NCBI RefSeq assembly: GCF_002224675.1 | Contig: NZ_NMPZ01000034.1 | Coordinates: 1-33,986, forward strand | Direction: 5' to 3' | Length of the DNA stretch: 33,986 nucleotides | DNA from: Segatella copri | GTDB lineage: Bacteria; Bacteroidota; Bacteroidia; Bacteroidales; Bacteroidaceae | Shown: in pieces, positions 7,470 through 15,829 of the stretch | How the letters are laid out: the number at the start of each line of letters is the position of its first letter | How positions within the stretch are numbered: the stretch's first letter is position 1 | Program-made: the position numbers and the translations under genes | Notes under the pieces: model-generated | What the model was told of the DNA's origin: nothing | Database searches by the model: none | The model's input: the letters and a program-made list of their open reading frames with translations, nothing else

Positions 7470-9176
7470 TTACAAATCAACGCTCTGAGAACGCTTAGCC
7501 CAGTCGAGGATCTTCACGCTGACGGAGATGTACTTATAGTTCTCATCGTCTGGGTCTGTAGGCTTGATAGTAGGTACATCTGGAGTGCCAGGACCACTAA
7601 CGCTATTTACAGTCAACTCATACCAGTTGTTACGGAGTACACCATAACGACCGAGATATTTTACATTGTCAGTACCATAGGTATCATCACCAGCATTCCA
7701 AGGTGTCAAGTCGTCACCGAAGTGCTTGATACGGGCAATATAATAAGATTCACCTGAAGTATAAGTTGCAATACCAACGATAGGGTCTGTACCTGCTGCT
7801 GCTTTCAAACCAAGCTTTTCATTGATAGCATTAATCTCGGTTGATGATACGTTAGTACCATTATGCTGTACGTTTGCTTCTTTCAAAATCTTGGTGCCAG
7901 CGGTTCCTGCGATATCGTTTTCAGTTGCATCAAGCGTAACTGTTACCTTATCTGCATCTGTTTCATTCAGAGCTTCTAGAGCTTTTGCCTTAATCTGCGC
8001 CTCCAAATTTGCCTTTTTCCAAAGATCTGTATTATTACCTATCTTATAGAATGTTTCGCCGGCAGTGAAGCCATTAGGAGTATATTTGGCCTTGAATACA
8101 ACACGAGTGGTCTGGCCCTGCTTCATATGATTGATGTCGAATGTATTCTCAAGACAGTACTGTGGTGTTGTAGCATCCCCGTTGATTACCGCATTTGCTG
8201 GCAATACATTGAACGCCTTCTCGCAATCAGTAACAGTTGTATAGTCTGTGCTATAGTTAGGGTCAACACCCCAATATACACGCTTAAAGGCTGTGTTTGA
8301 TCCATCAACGAAACGACCTGTTGAAGGAGCAGGATCTGTTGAAGCACTCCAAATTGTGGTGAAGTTTGTAGTTAAGTCTGTGAGAGAGTGAATAGGGAAT
8401 GTACTCTTATTAGTTACATCCAAATTCCATGCAGTGATATCAACCTTATCTTTTTCATATAGTTTTCCTGTTGCCTGAAGCCCTGTAGGGAGAGAAGCAA
8501 CAGTTACCTTTGCCAACCCACGCTCTACGTGTATGGTTGTAGCTTTACTTGTTTCTGCAGCCTGCTTGGTAGCATATACTTTATCAATCTTTACAAGTGT
8601 GGTAGGTGTACCTGTTGAAAATTGAGGCGCGTTTGCCATATAGAAACCATTCTTGTTATCTGCGAATTTTGTATCTGTAGATGTAGTGGCATTCCAGTTA
8701 CTGTATGTCTGGTCTGGGTCAGGCATCTTGACCTTAAGATTATTAGTCTTGTCCTTATTGTTCAGAATGGCCAATGCATAATATTTGCCATTAAGATCAA
8801 CAGAATTCAATTTCGCGGTGATAGTAGCAGCTGTAGTGATACCATTGTTGTCATCATCCTTAACCCAAGGAGCCATAGTACCCAAATCTGCTGTCTCAAC
8901 GAATGTGTAGTCGTTTTCAGAAGAACCTGCCTCCTTGAAAATGAGCAAGGTTACATCCTTGACATCATACTCGTTAGCATCTCCAGGGTTAAATTCCGGA
9001 TCGCCAGCAGCACGTGTGCCATTTGTTGTTGGCAAATTGATGCTCAATGTAGCATAACCGACACCTGATTCATTCTCACCTGAACCATTACCACCATTTA
9101 CTAACTCGTTGTTGCTAGAGCAACTAGCAGTCATAGCAGCCAAAACTGCCAATCCAAAGAAATGTTTAATTTTCAT
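7470..9176 (-). CDS. Mfa1 family fimbria major (stalk) subunit
   Basis: This 568-residue lipoprotein is the likely structural pilin of a type V (Bacteroidia) fimbria. It has a signal peptide with a lipobox (MTASC, Cys19), a linker rich in Gly, Asn and Ser, and the strand YATLSINLP followed by TRAAGD. Arg55 there fits the Arg-protease cleavage site that frees the groove for donor-strand exchange. The C-terminal domain has the family hallmark GRYGVLRNNWYELTVNSV followed by a G-P-G-T-P turn, and ends in ISVSVKILDWAKRSQSVDL, expected to contribute to the donor strand. The order stalk, anchor, accessory/tip matches mfa1-mfa2-mfa3-5 of Porphyromonas. The gene starts 32 nt after the DUF3868 gene, and two hairpins follow it. 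Confidence 0.92.
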   Translation of the reverse strand: MKIKHFFGLAVLAAMTASCSSNNELVNGGNGSGENESGVGYATLSINLPTTNGTRAAGDPEFNPGDANEYDVKDVTLLIFKEAGSSENDYTFVETADLGTMAPWVKDDDNNGITTAATITAKLNSVDLNGKYYALAILNNKDKTNNLKVKMPDPDQTYSNWNATTSTDTKFADNKNGFYMANAPQFSTGTPTTLVKIDKVYATKQAAETSKATTIHVERGLAKVTVASLPTGLQATGKLYEKDKVDITAWNLDVTNKSTFPIHSLTDLTTNFTTIWSASTDPAPSTGRFVDGSNTAFKRVYWGVDPNYSTDYTTVTDCEKAFNVLPANAVINGDATTPQYCLENTFDINHMKQGQTTRVVFKAKYTPNGFTAGETFYKIGNNTDLWKKANLEAQIKAKALEALNETDADKVTVTLDATENDIAGTAGTKILKEANVQHNGTNVSSTEINAINEKLGLKAAAGTDPIVGIATYTSGESYYIARIKHFGDDLTPWNAGDDTYGTDNVKYLGRYGVLRNNWYELTVNSVSGPGTPDVPTIKPTDPDDENYKYISVSVKILDWAKRSQSVDL

Positions 9177-9208
9177 AATCTATATGATTTTAATGTTAAT
9201 TATATCTT

Positions 9209-10576
9209 TTATTGTTCCGCCTTCATTTCCTCGTAGATCTTTCTGATGCGTTCAGCTTCTTTCGAGTTTCCTGCCTTGGCAAGATGCTTCTCGGCAGTTA
9301 CGAGGTCGCCCTTCTGCAAATCTGTGCAGGCGGCATTGAGATTGGCTGTCTCATCATCAGGGAAGAGACGGACGGCAATATCAAATACCTCGTTGAACTC
9401 TGGAGAACCAGGCTCATAGGTCTGTGCCACCAGATACATCTCCTGTAATGACAACTGCTGAGGCTTAGTCTTCAGGATTACCTTTGCCTCTTCAATGTCG
9501 AAAGGACGAACGGTATAGGTTACCGTATAGTCGCTGTGGCGCAAACGAGGATAAATCTCACTCATGATGTAGCGATAGCTAGCCGGATAAAGCTTCTTGA
9601 TTTTCTGGTCCTTTGCATCGGGTGCCAAGGATGAGTTGGCAACGGCAAGGATGGCAGACTTATCGGCTAAGTTGCTTGCTTCCACCTTCTTCTTGAATCC
9701 CTCCCAGTCTTCTGGGGTGGCGTGATAGGTGAAGAGCTTTTTATCGATAGTGTAGAGATTGCATACATAATTGCGCAGGGCTGCCGCACGGTTGTTGGCG
9801 AGTCGCACATTGTTGTCGTAAGGACCATCCGGCGACGCATAGCCATGAATATCGATATTGGTGATGCTCACATCCTTGTCGTTCTTTACGAGGTCGATGG
9901 TGGATGTAATCTTTCTCAGCTCAGTTGCATTCTCACGGAAGTCGGCAAGGATATCGCTCTTGTTGAGCTTGAAGCTCAGGTAAGCTTCACCCTTTTCGGC
10001 TCTTACCTTGATGGCTTCAGCCTTTGGCTTCACGTAATGGTCGCGACAGATTCTCGGTGCCGGCTGGATGTTAGCCATCAGAGTGGTATCCTGATCCATC
10101 AGGTTGCCGCATCCGCAGAGGTCTTCCGTCATGGAGAGGTTGAAAGCCTTCATCCACTTCCTGTAGGGAAGGGTCTGTGAGAAGAGCACCTGCTGCTCGG
10201 TATCATTCCTGCGTCTCACTACCACTGCCTGGCTGTTCTTCAGTTTGCTGCTTTTGCGCAGGTATCTGATGTTCTGGTTTTTGCCATTGATGACAATGGG
10301 ATTCAGGGCGATGGTATCTTCTCCGGCAATAAGCGGAGTGAAAACCAGCTGTTGCTCTGATTTGAGCTGCAGACTATCGAGATGGAGTCGGAAAGCAACC
10401 TTGAGACTGTCGCTCTTCTTCTGTGTCAAGACGCTGTCTATCAGAATCTTGCCTCCAGCCAACCGTAGCTGCGAATCATCTATCTTCTGGGCTTGGACAG
10501 TCAGTGCGCTCTGTGCAAACAGAATGCAAAGGGGCGAAATGACCGCATAAAGCTTCATTTTCTTCATATTCTTCAT
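9209..10576 (-). CDS. DUF3868/OmpA-like protein of the fimbrial operon
   Basis: This 455-residue exported protein starts with a signal peptide ending near ALTVQAQ (about residue 30). The N-terminal half matches DUF3868-type proteins, with the short Cys motif DLCGCG at 152-157. An OmpA-C-like region follows (about 200-275, with GYASPDGPYDNNVRLANNRA at 246-265). The C-terminus looks helical and TPR-like (LNAACTDLQKGDLVTAEKHLAKAG). Such proteins are found next to DUF3575 barrels and fimbrillin genes in Bacteroidota; a periplasmic or outer-membrane role in fimbrial assembly is inferred. It lies 51 nt after the DUF3575 gene and 32 nt before the stalk gene, clearly in the same operon. Confidence 0.85.
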   Translation of the reverse strand: MKNMKKMKLYAVISPLCILFAQSALTVQAQKIDDSQLRLAGGKILIDSVLTQKKSDSLKVAFRLHLDSLQLKSEQQLVFTPLIAGEDTIALNPIVINGKNQNIRYLRKSSKLKNSQAVVVRRRNDTEQQVLFSQTLPYRKWMKAFNLSMTEDLCGCGNLMDQDTTLMANIQPAPRICRDHYVKPKAEAIKVRAEKGEAYLSFKLNKSDILADFRENATELRKITSTIDLVKNDKDVSITNIDIHGYASPDGPYDNNVRLANNRAAALRNYVCNLYTIDKKLFTYHATPEDWEGFKKKVEASNLADKSAILAVANSSLAPDAKDQKIKKLYPASYRYIMSEIYPRLRHSDYTVTYTVRPFDIEEAKVILKTKPQQLSLQEMYLVAQTYEPGSPEFNEVFDIAVRLFPDDETANLNAACTDLQKGDLVTAEKHLAKAGNSKEAERIRKIYEEMKAEQ

Positions 10577-10627
10577 CTTGTAAAAGAGGGTTTGATTTTG
10601 TTTTTCGCTATCTCGGTGATATCGTTC

Positions 10628-11209
10628 CTAGAATGCGTATATCAGGGAAAGGGCGGCTTTAGTTGGACCTACATAGTTGCGGTGATCCTTGTCAAGACAT
10701 TTGTCACATCTTCCGTAAAGCTTGTATGGGCTGTAGATGTATCCTAATCCGATGGATCCTTCGAGATTGAGGTGCTCAGACAGCAGCCATTGGTATCCGT
10801 AGGTGAGACCACCACCGACATACCAGCCTTCGTAATGTCTTCCTTTCTCTGTCTTTGGCAAGATGCCGAAAGGCAGGTCCACATTTTTGATGTTGTATTC
10901 ACCTCCTAGGGCATGGATGCCGAAGAAGTGGCCTCCAAATTTCTGGCAGGTGTACCAGCGGTACTCTGGCATTACGTTCCAGTAGCGCAATTTCTTGTCG
11001 CCTGAGAACTTCCAGGGATTCAGGGCGCCGAAAAGCTGAAAAGTGCTTTTCCTGCCCGTGCCTATTTCTAGACCAGCATTGAGCGAGGTGGTTGCCAAAC
11101 CAAGCAGGTTGGTCTTCAACGCTACCTCTTGCGCTCGGGTTATTACTGATGAGAGAATCAGCAGTAACAACATCGGTGTTCGTTTGAACAATCTCTGCTT
11201 CATCATCAT
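10628..11209 (-). CDS. DUF3575 outer-membrane beta-barrel protein
   Basis: This is the first gene of the fimbrial operon, encoding a small (about 193-residue) outer-membrane barrel. After a signal peptide (LLLLILSSVITRAQ) come the family hallmarks VALKTNLLGLATTSLNAGLE, GALNPWKF, YWNVMPEYRWYTC, GHFFGIHALGGEYN and a C-terminal aromatic (YAF). I chose the start in a run of three ATGs (11201-11209). An in-frame extension to 11275 is possible but would put 22 hydrophilic residues before the signal peptide. DUF3575 genes commonly accompany DUF3868 and fimbrillin genes; a role in exporting or docking fimbrial subunits is inferred only. Confidence 0.88.
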   Translation of the reverse strand: MMMKQRLFKRTPMLLLLILSSVITRAQEVALKTNLLGLATTSLNAGLEIGTGRKSTFQLFGALNPWKFSGDKKLRYWNVMPEYRWYTCQKFGGHFFGIHALGGEYNIKNVDLPFGILPKTEKGRHYEGWYVGGGLTYGYQWLLSEHLNLEGSIGLGYIYSPYKLYGRCDKCLDKDHRNYVGPTKAALSLIYAF

Positions 11210-11340
11210 AATTTTACTCTGTTGATTTTCTTTCTTAAAGGATAATGCTAGTTGATTATTCTTATTTATCGTCATTTACTTAGTTGTATAGGATAAGCCT
11301 TGCAGCACGATTGAATGCCGTTGGGTTTCCTTTTCGGTTG

Positions 11341-11348
11341 CAAATGTA
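11341..11348 (-). promoter_or_regulatory. Promoter of the fimbrial operon (-7 element)
   Basis: On the minus strand TACATTTG matches the Bacteroidota -7 consensus TAnnTTTG. A TTTTTTG tract lies 23 nt upstream, slightly longer than the usual 19-21 nt. Transcription from here would give a leader of roughly 125 nt before the DUF3575 start. Confidence 0.6.
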
Positions 11349-11401
11349 GGAAGATTTTCTCAAAGATGCTTCAAAAAATTGATGGAAATCAAGAAAAATG
11401 A

Positions 11402-11419
11402 AATGCAAACGTTTGCATT
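11402..11419. promoter_or_regulatory. LacI/PurR-type operator-like palindrome
   Basis: AATGCAAACGTTTGCATT is a perfect 18-bp palindrome whose core GCAAACGTTTGC is the classic LacI/GalR-family half-site arrangement with a central CG. It is centred about 65 bp upstream of the fimbrial -7 element. A second dyad, TTGTGC (11421-11426) with GCACAA (11440-11445), follows at once. No LacI-type gene is in the window. Confidence 0.55.
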
Positions 11420-11480
11420 GTTGTGCAAAGTGTGTGGGAGCACAAAAATCGTGAATAAGATATAAATGCCTGATATATAG

Positions 11481-11518
11481 AAAATAAAAAGCGAGGGTGT
11501 GATTTGCACACCCTCGCT
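11481..11518 (-). terminator. Intrinsic terminator of the S41/beta-barrel operon
   Basis: Perfect 12-bp arms AGCGAGGGTGTG (minus strand, 518-507) and CACACCCTCGCT (501-490) enclose a 5-nt loop and are followed by TTTTATTTT. The stem begins inside the stop codon of the S41-peptidase gene. Confidence 0.9.
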
Positions 11519-13266
11519 TATTTCAGAACCTCCATCGCCTTCTTCAGACCTCTATCCACAGCGGATGGATTGTTCTGATAGAGCTTCTCCTTTTCCTCTT
11601 GGGTCATCTCGTCGAGCAGATAATCGGGGGTGATTCCCACACTTTCCAGCAGGTTGCCCTGTGCATCCTTGGTAAGCGAGAATGGCATGTAGAAGTAGAG
11701 GTAGCTCGTTACATTTCCTATCCATCCGCCATTGCTGGCTTCGTTGTCGGAAGTGAGCATCGCCTGCGCTCCGTAACTGTTTCTGCCTATCGTCTTCACG
11801 TGGTCACCCTGACTCTTCAGGATGAGGGTTGTCACCTCCGACATGCTGGCACTGTAGTTGTCGAGCAGGATGGCGGTAGGGATGTTTCTGCCCAGGCTCT
11901 TCGGCGTTACCGTAATCTTCTGCGGAATCCAAGGCGTATAACTGTATGGATTATTATCCTCTTTTTTGCGTACGTAGGCATAGACGGCAGATTGGGTGAT
12001 GAGATAGTCGGTAAGCAGACGGGTATCTATCACGCTTCCGCCTCCGTTGCCACGGAAGTCGAGAATCAGCTTCTTGATCTCGCCCTTAGCCAGCGGCTCC
12101 AGGAACAGACGGCGGTAACCTTCTACGCAGAGATGATTGTAGGTAAACTTCAGGTCGCTCCAGTAAGCATAGAGTTCCCGCTCATGCCAGAGGTAATCGG
12201 CAAGTGCCTGGCAATACCAGCTGGCAAAACCGGAGGCTGAAAGCATCTGCTGGTAACGGGCATCGCCCTGCAGCTTCTGTCGGATCTGCTCGCCCATGCC
12301 GCTTGCATCAGCAGTAACAGGCAACAGCTTGAGGAGATTCGGCGACTTCTCGTAAGCCTCGCTGGCGAGAGCATAGAGACCGGAATAATCTCCCTGGTTG
12401 CTGTAGGCCGCCATCTTCTCGCAGGCTTTGGCAGCATCATCCGAAGCCAGATAGCTATCCATATCGGCAAGCAACTGCGTTGCCTGCTGCTCAGCCTTCT
12501 CTCTCTTTCCTGCATCTGTAATCAGTTCCTTCGCCTTGGCTGATATCGTGGAAGCATCCAGATGATAGGTGCTGGCGGCATTGCCAGGGAGATAGGACTT
12601 CTGATACTCGTGGAAACAGTTTTCGTAGAGGGCAAACTTGTTGAAGCCGAGGTAATAGGTGCCCGGCTGATCCTTCAGGTAACCGCCCATGATGCAGAAA
12701 CCATCCGAGGTAATCTCGCCGAAGGCTGTACCATCCAGGTTGAGCTGGTCGCGGGTATGGTTCCAGTGAGCATTCAGCGGGAAATACTCGGTCTTGTTGC
12801 GGAGCGTGCTGTTGAATCTCACCGTTTCCGTAGAAGAGTGGGAGACGGGCAGGGTAATCTTGACATAGAAATGCTGGTCGATGATCTTGTCGATGATTTC
12901 CTGGAAATACTGCTTTGCCTTGGCGTTGTCTTCCTGAATCTCCTGCTGGGTAAAAGCTGGGGTATGCTGGAAGGTCTTCAGGGCATCAAACTTGGGTTTG
13001 TATTCCTTGTACACCTGGTCCCAGGTCTGCGAAGATACGGCAGACTGCTCATTGAGGGTGCAGTAGCGCTGGTTCATCACGCTCCAGAAAACCTGGAACA
13101 GGTCGCCATACGACTTGACATCGGTATCGGAATAATCGGAAATCGATTTCTCGTTGGCATCATTGTCTGCCACACAACTGGTAAGCGACATTCCGGTAGT
13201 GGTTGTCGCCAGGAGGAAGGCGAAGAGGCATCGCATTCCACCTTTTATATATATAGGGGTTCTCAT
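11518..13266 (-). CDS. S41-family peptidase lipoprotein
   Basis: This 582-residue exported lipoprotein has a lipobox (LTSC, Cys31; Met11 is an alternative start). The N-terminal and middle regions are helical and unassigned; no PDZ domain is evident. The C-terminal half holds an S41 peptidase core: KKLILDFRGNGGGS at about 398-411, then AILLDNYSASMSEVTTLIL at 465-483 with the nucleophile serine in SASMSE, and IGRNSYGAQAML. The lysine expected in the last motif of CtpA-type enzymes (GKG) is replaced (YGAQ), so it is more like the C-terminal-processing-unlike S41 members. It lies 13 nt after the beta-barrel gene and ends in its own terminator. Probable role: a surface or periplasmic protease working with the barrel. 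Confidence 0.85.
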   Translation of the reverse strand: MRTPIYIKGGMRCLFAFLLATTTTGMSLTSCVADNDANEKSISDYSDTDVKSYGDLFQVFWSVMNQRYCTLNEQSAVSSQTWDQVYKEYKPKFDALKTFQHTPAFTQQEIQEDNAKAKQYFQEIIDKIIDQHFYVKITLPVSHSSTETVRFNSTLRNKTEYFPLNAHWNHTRDQLNLDGTAFGEITSDGFCIMGGYLKDQPGTYYLGFNKFALYENCFHEYQKSYLPGNAASTYHLDASTISAKAKELITDAGKREKAEQQATQLLADMDSYLASDDAAKACEKMAAYSNQGDYSGLYALASEAYEKSPNLLKLLPVTADASGMGEQIRQKLQGDARYQQMLSASGFASWYCQALADYLWHERELYAYWSDLKFTYNHLCVEGYRRLFLEPLAKGEIKKLILDFRGNGGGSVIDTRLLTDYLITQSAVYAYVRKKEDNNPYSYTPWIPQKITVTPKSLGRNIPTAILLDNYSASMSEVTTLILKSQGDHVKTIGRNSYGAQAMLTSDNEASNGGWIGNVTSYLYFYMPFSLTKDAQGNLLESVGITPDYLLDEMTQEEKEKLYQNNPSAVDRGLKKAMEVLK

Positions 13267-13279
13267 ATTTTAAAATGAT

Positions 13280-13990
13280 TTATAATTTGTAGGCAATGCC
13301 TGCGGTGATGAGGCTGGAGTTGCGGCGGGCAGTCTTGCTGGTACGGGCCTTATCCTGGTAGATATGCGAGAAACCGTATTGGAAGTTATACCCAATAGAG
13401 CCATCTAATCTTCCGAAGGAATAACCCACCTTGATGCCTGCCTCACCGCCCAAGAGACTGCGGCGGAGATGGTTCTCATTCTTCCTGAAATCGTAGGTGG
13501 TGTTATAGCGGATGTAGGAACCATTGCCCTTGTACCCCTCCATGATGTTCATCGGATACATACCCTTGGTATGCATGGAGGTGAAGTACTCGTAATAGAT
13601 GCCTACCTGCGGCTTGATCCACAATCCCTTCTCGTGGTAAGGATTATGGAGGAGATAGTAGCCCACATGGAGTGGGATGCTGATGAAGTTGTTGTTGTAT
13701 CGGGTGTTCCAGGAGTCGCCGCCGAGGTTCTGGTACAGGTAGTCGCGCTGAACGAAGCGGATGCCCGCTCCTACCGCCAGCTGATCTACGATATTGTATT
13801 CGGCACCGATGGCAGCCGTGAAACCCGGTCGCACCTTATAATAAGTCTCCGACAAGCCCGACACATCCGTATCAAGCACACTGCAACTGACACCAGCTTC
13901 TGCCTCCACCTTCCAGCGGTAGGAGCTCTGCTGTGCCAGAATGCCTTGGCAGCAGAAGCCAAGGGCTATGGATAAATATACCTTTCTCAT
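13280..13990 (-). CDS. Outer-membrane beta-barrel protein (PorT/OmpW-like size)
   Basis: This 236-residue protein has a signal peptide (LSIALGFCCQGILAQ) and then amphipathic strands throughout: FTAAIGAEYNIVDQLAVGAG, SIPLHVGYYLL, KVGYSFGRLDGSIGYNFQYG, ending ITAGIAYKL. This pattern fits the generic outer-membrane beta-barrel family of Bacteroidota. Its ATG overlaps the stop of the AAA-ATPase gene (ATGA), and it is followed after 13 nt by the S41 lipoprotein, so the three are probably cotranscribed. The specific function is unknown. Confidence 0.82.
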   Translation of the reverse strand: MRKVYLSIALGFCCQGILAQQSSYRWKVEAEAGVSCSVLDTDVSGLSETYYKVRPGFTAAIGAEYNIVDQLAVGAGIRFVQRDYLYQNLGGDSWNTRYNNNFISIPLHVGYYLLHNPYHEKGLWIKPQVGIYYEYFTSMHTKGMYPMNIMEGYKGNGSYIRYNTTYDFRKNENHLRRSLLGGEAGIKVGYSFGRLDGSIGYNFQYGFSHIYQDKARTSKTARRNSSLITAGIAYKL

Positions 13991-15711
13991 TTCTTTTCAA
14001 AAATCTTGCAAGCCTTGTTTCCTGCGATATAAGCTACGTATGCTTTTATTTGATAGTGAGGATAGGCTTTCTGCATATCTGCTGCATAAGCCTTCACCTG
14101 TTGGGCATCTTCTAAGCGTGCCTCTTCCAATTGATCAACAATGCCTGCGTCTTTAGACTTGTAATATTTAAACTCAATGATGCGGCAGTCGTTGTGGAAT
14201 GATGTGCCAGGAATGCCGGTCAGCACTAAGTCAGCACGACCTGATGGCAAGTTCTGTTCGATGGCGAATGTGTAGCAATTACTCAAGTAGCGGCTCAGTA
14301 ACTCGAAAAATGAACAGCGAATGAAATTCTCGTTCATCTTGTCAAAGGCTTGGGCTGGAAGCTGACCTAAGTATTCCTTAACATAGTTATGGAATAATGG
14401 ATCTAGTTCTCTGTCTCTGACAAATGCCTCGTATGCAGGAACAAACTTACGGGCATTGTCGCTGATACTATTCAATTCGTTGTAGTAACTCATATATACA
14501 CTCTTGGTCGTCAAGTTTGGCAAAGCCATTTTGTAATTGTCCTTCAGGGTGGTCATACCCAAGTAGTAGAGGCTGATAGGGTAGAACTCTGGGGAGAAGA
14601 ACTTTTGCTTGTTGAACTTGCTGCGTAAATCGGCTTGTGAATAGTACAATTCTCCATCCATCAACAGGCTGTCGAGCATTTCCTTGGCATTGTCAAGCGT
14701 GATGGTCAATCTTCTTATCCAACTAGTGTCGGTGCGCAGGTTCTCATCTACCATTTCCGTAGGGATGCCGCCTTTCAGTTCTGCAAAGTTCTTGAGGAAG
14801 TAAGTCAGAATGGTAGAGTTGAACAACGGTTCTGCATTTGGTAAAAAGTGGTAACCATCATAATTGTTGAGTATCAGAGTCCATAATTCCTCAAAAGAGG
14901 CTTGAGGGCCATATTTCTTGATGACATACTTCAGATATTGGGCTGCTTCCTCATGGGTAAAGCCCAATAGATTGGTAAATTCCGGCTTCAGCGTCAACAT
15001 CTCTGCGATGTTGTAGCCACTGGTTAAGTCATCCATGGTGACAGGCAGTACTCCTGTGCAGAAACAGGTGCGGATGGTACCTTCGCCAATGCCTGCCTTG
15101 ATAACCTTGAAGAATGTTCGTAGGAAACTTTCCCCTGTGGTCAGGTCCTGGTACAGCGAGTCCTTATAGACAACTAGTAGCTGGTTGGTAAAGTTGTCGT
15201 ATTCATCTATTAATATATAAAGAGGTGGAAGATTATGGGAAGAGATAAACTCGCATACTTCAACCAACATATTGGAGGCATTGCCATCCTCTCTGAACCT
15301 GAAATCTCCAAAAAGGTCTCTGTTGCGTTCCACCAATGTACGGAGTGGACTGCAATTTACGGCATTGAAGTTCTTCTCGATATCTTCCTTTTTGCTGGCA
15401 ACGGAAGTTGTGGAAAAGTCATATCTTACAACGAGATATTGGTTGTGCTCGTTTGTAGGGTGTTCGCCAATCCAAGTTCCACCAAATAAATCCTCGAATT
15501 GTGTTGCCATGTTGCGGTCGTAATAGTGAGCCAACATGGAAACGAGCAGACTCTTTCCGAATCTGCGAGGACGGAGAAAAACTGGTGCTTTGTAACGCTC
15601 AAGTAGTGGAATATAGTTGGTCTTGTCCACATAATAATATCCCTTGTGGCGAATCTCAGCAAAGTTCGCCACAGCGTATGGAACGGTAATATCTGCCTGT
15701 GAGTATGTCAT
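13987..15711 (-). CDS. AAA-ATPase-like / PD-(D/E)XK nuclease-fold protein
   Basis: This 574-residue protein belongs to the large Bacteroidota family combining an AAA-ATPase-like domain (PF09820 type) with a C-terminal PD-(D/E)XK nuclease-like domain (PF08011 type). The N-terminus has the typical YVDKT motif (about 27-31). A P-loop variant LRPRRFGKSLL spans residues 46-56, and Walker B YILIDEYDNF lies near 165-174. The C-terminal nuclease signature is GRADLVLTG (491-499) followed by IIEFKY (511-516), giving the D-(x)n-ExK arrangement. The cellular role of the family is unresolved; members are often multicopy. Its stop overlaps the start of the beta-barrel gene, and a well-formed promoter lies just upstream. 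Confidence 0.92.
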   Translation of the reverse strand: MTYSQADITVPYAVANFAEIRHKGYYYVDKTNYIPLLERYKAPVFLRPRRFGKSLLVSMLAHYYDRNMATQFEDLFGGTWIGEHPTNEHNQYLVVRYDFSTTSVASKKEDIEKNFNAVNCSPLRTLVERNRDLFGDFRFREDGNASNMLVEVCEFISSHNLPPLYILIDEYDNFTNQLLVVYKDSLYQDLTTGESFLRTFFKVIKAGIGEGTIRTCFCTGVLPVTMDDLTSGYNIAEMLTLKPEFTNLLGFTHEEAAQYLKYVIKKYGPQASFEELWTLILNNYDGYHFLPNAEPLFNSTILTYFLKNFAELKGGIPTEMVDENLRTDTSWIRRLTITLDNAKEMLDSLLMDGELYYSQADLRSKFNKQKFFSPEFYPISLYYLGMTTLKDNYKMALPNLTTKSVYMSYYNELNSISDNARKFVPAYEAFVRDRELDPLFHNYVKEYLGQLPAQAFDKMNENFIRCSFFELLSRYLSNCYTFAIEQNLPSGRADLVLTGIPGTSFHNDCRIIEFKYYKSKDAGIVDQLEEARLEDAQQVKAYAADMQKAYPHYQIKAYVAYIAGNKACKIFEKK

Positions 15712-15731
15712 GGTCTATCTCCTTTTTGTTG

Positions 15732-15763
15732 CAAATGTACGATTTTTATTTATTACTGCCAAA
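15732..15763 (-). promoter_or_regulatory. Promoter of the AAA-ATPase/barrel/S41 operon
   Basis: On the minus strand a TTTG -33 element (15760-15763) and TACATTTG -7 element (15732-15739) are separated by exactly 20 nt, the Bacteroidota consensus. The expected start site is only about 15 nt before the ATG at 15711. Confidence 0.8.
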
Positions 15764-15782
15764 TAAAATAGAAAGAATTTGT

Positions 15783-15829
15783 TTAATATAGTAAAAACAG
15801 TCCCGCAAATGCCGAATAATTAATAACTG
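15783..15829 (-). pseudogene. Remnant of a chromate-transporter gene 3' end
   Basis: Read on the minus strand, these bases encode NYSAFAGLFLLY followed by TAA. The intact transporter ending at 23036 ends in LYSAFAGLVLLY followed by TAA, so 10 of the last 11 residues match. At DNA level the 37 aligned bases differ at about six positions. Homology stops at the inverted repeat beginning at 15826. It is a decayed duplicate of the gene end lying 7.2 kb from the intact copy, in the same orientation. Confidence 0.7.
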
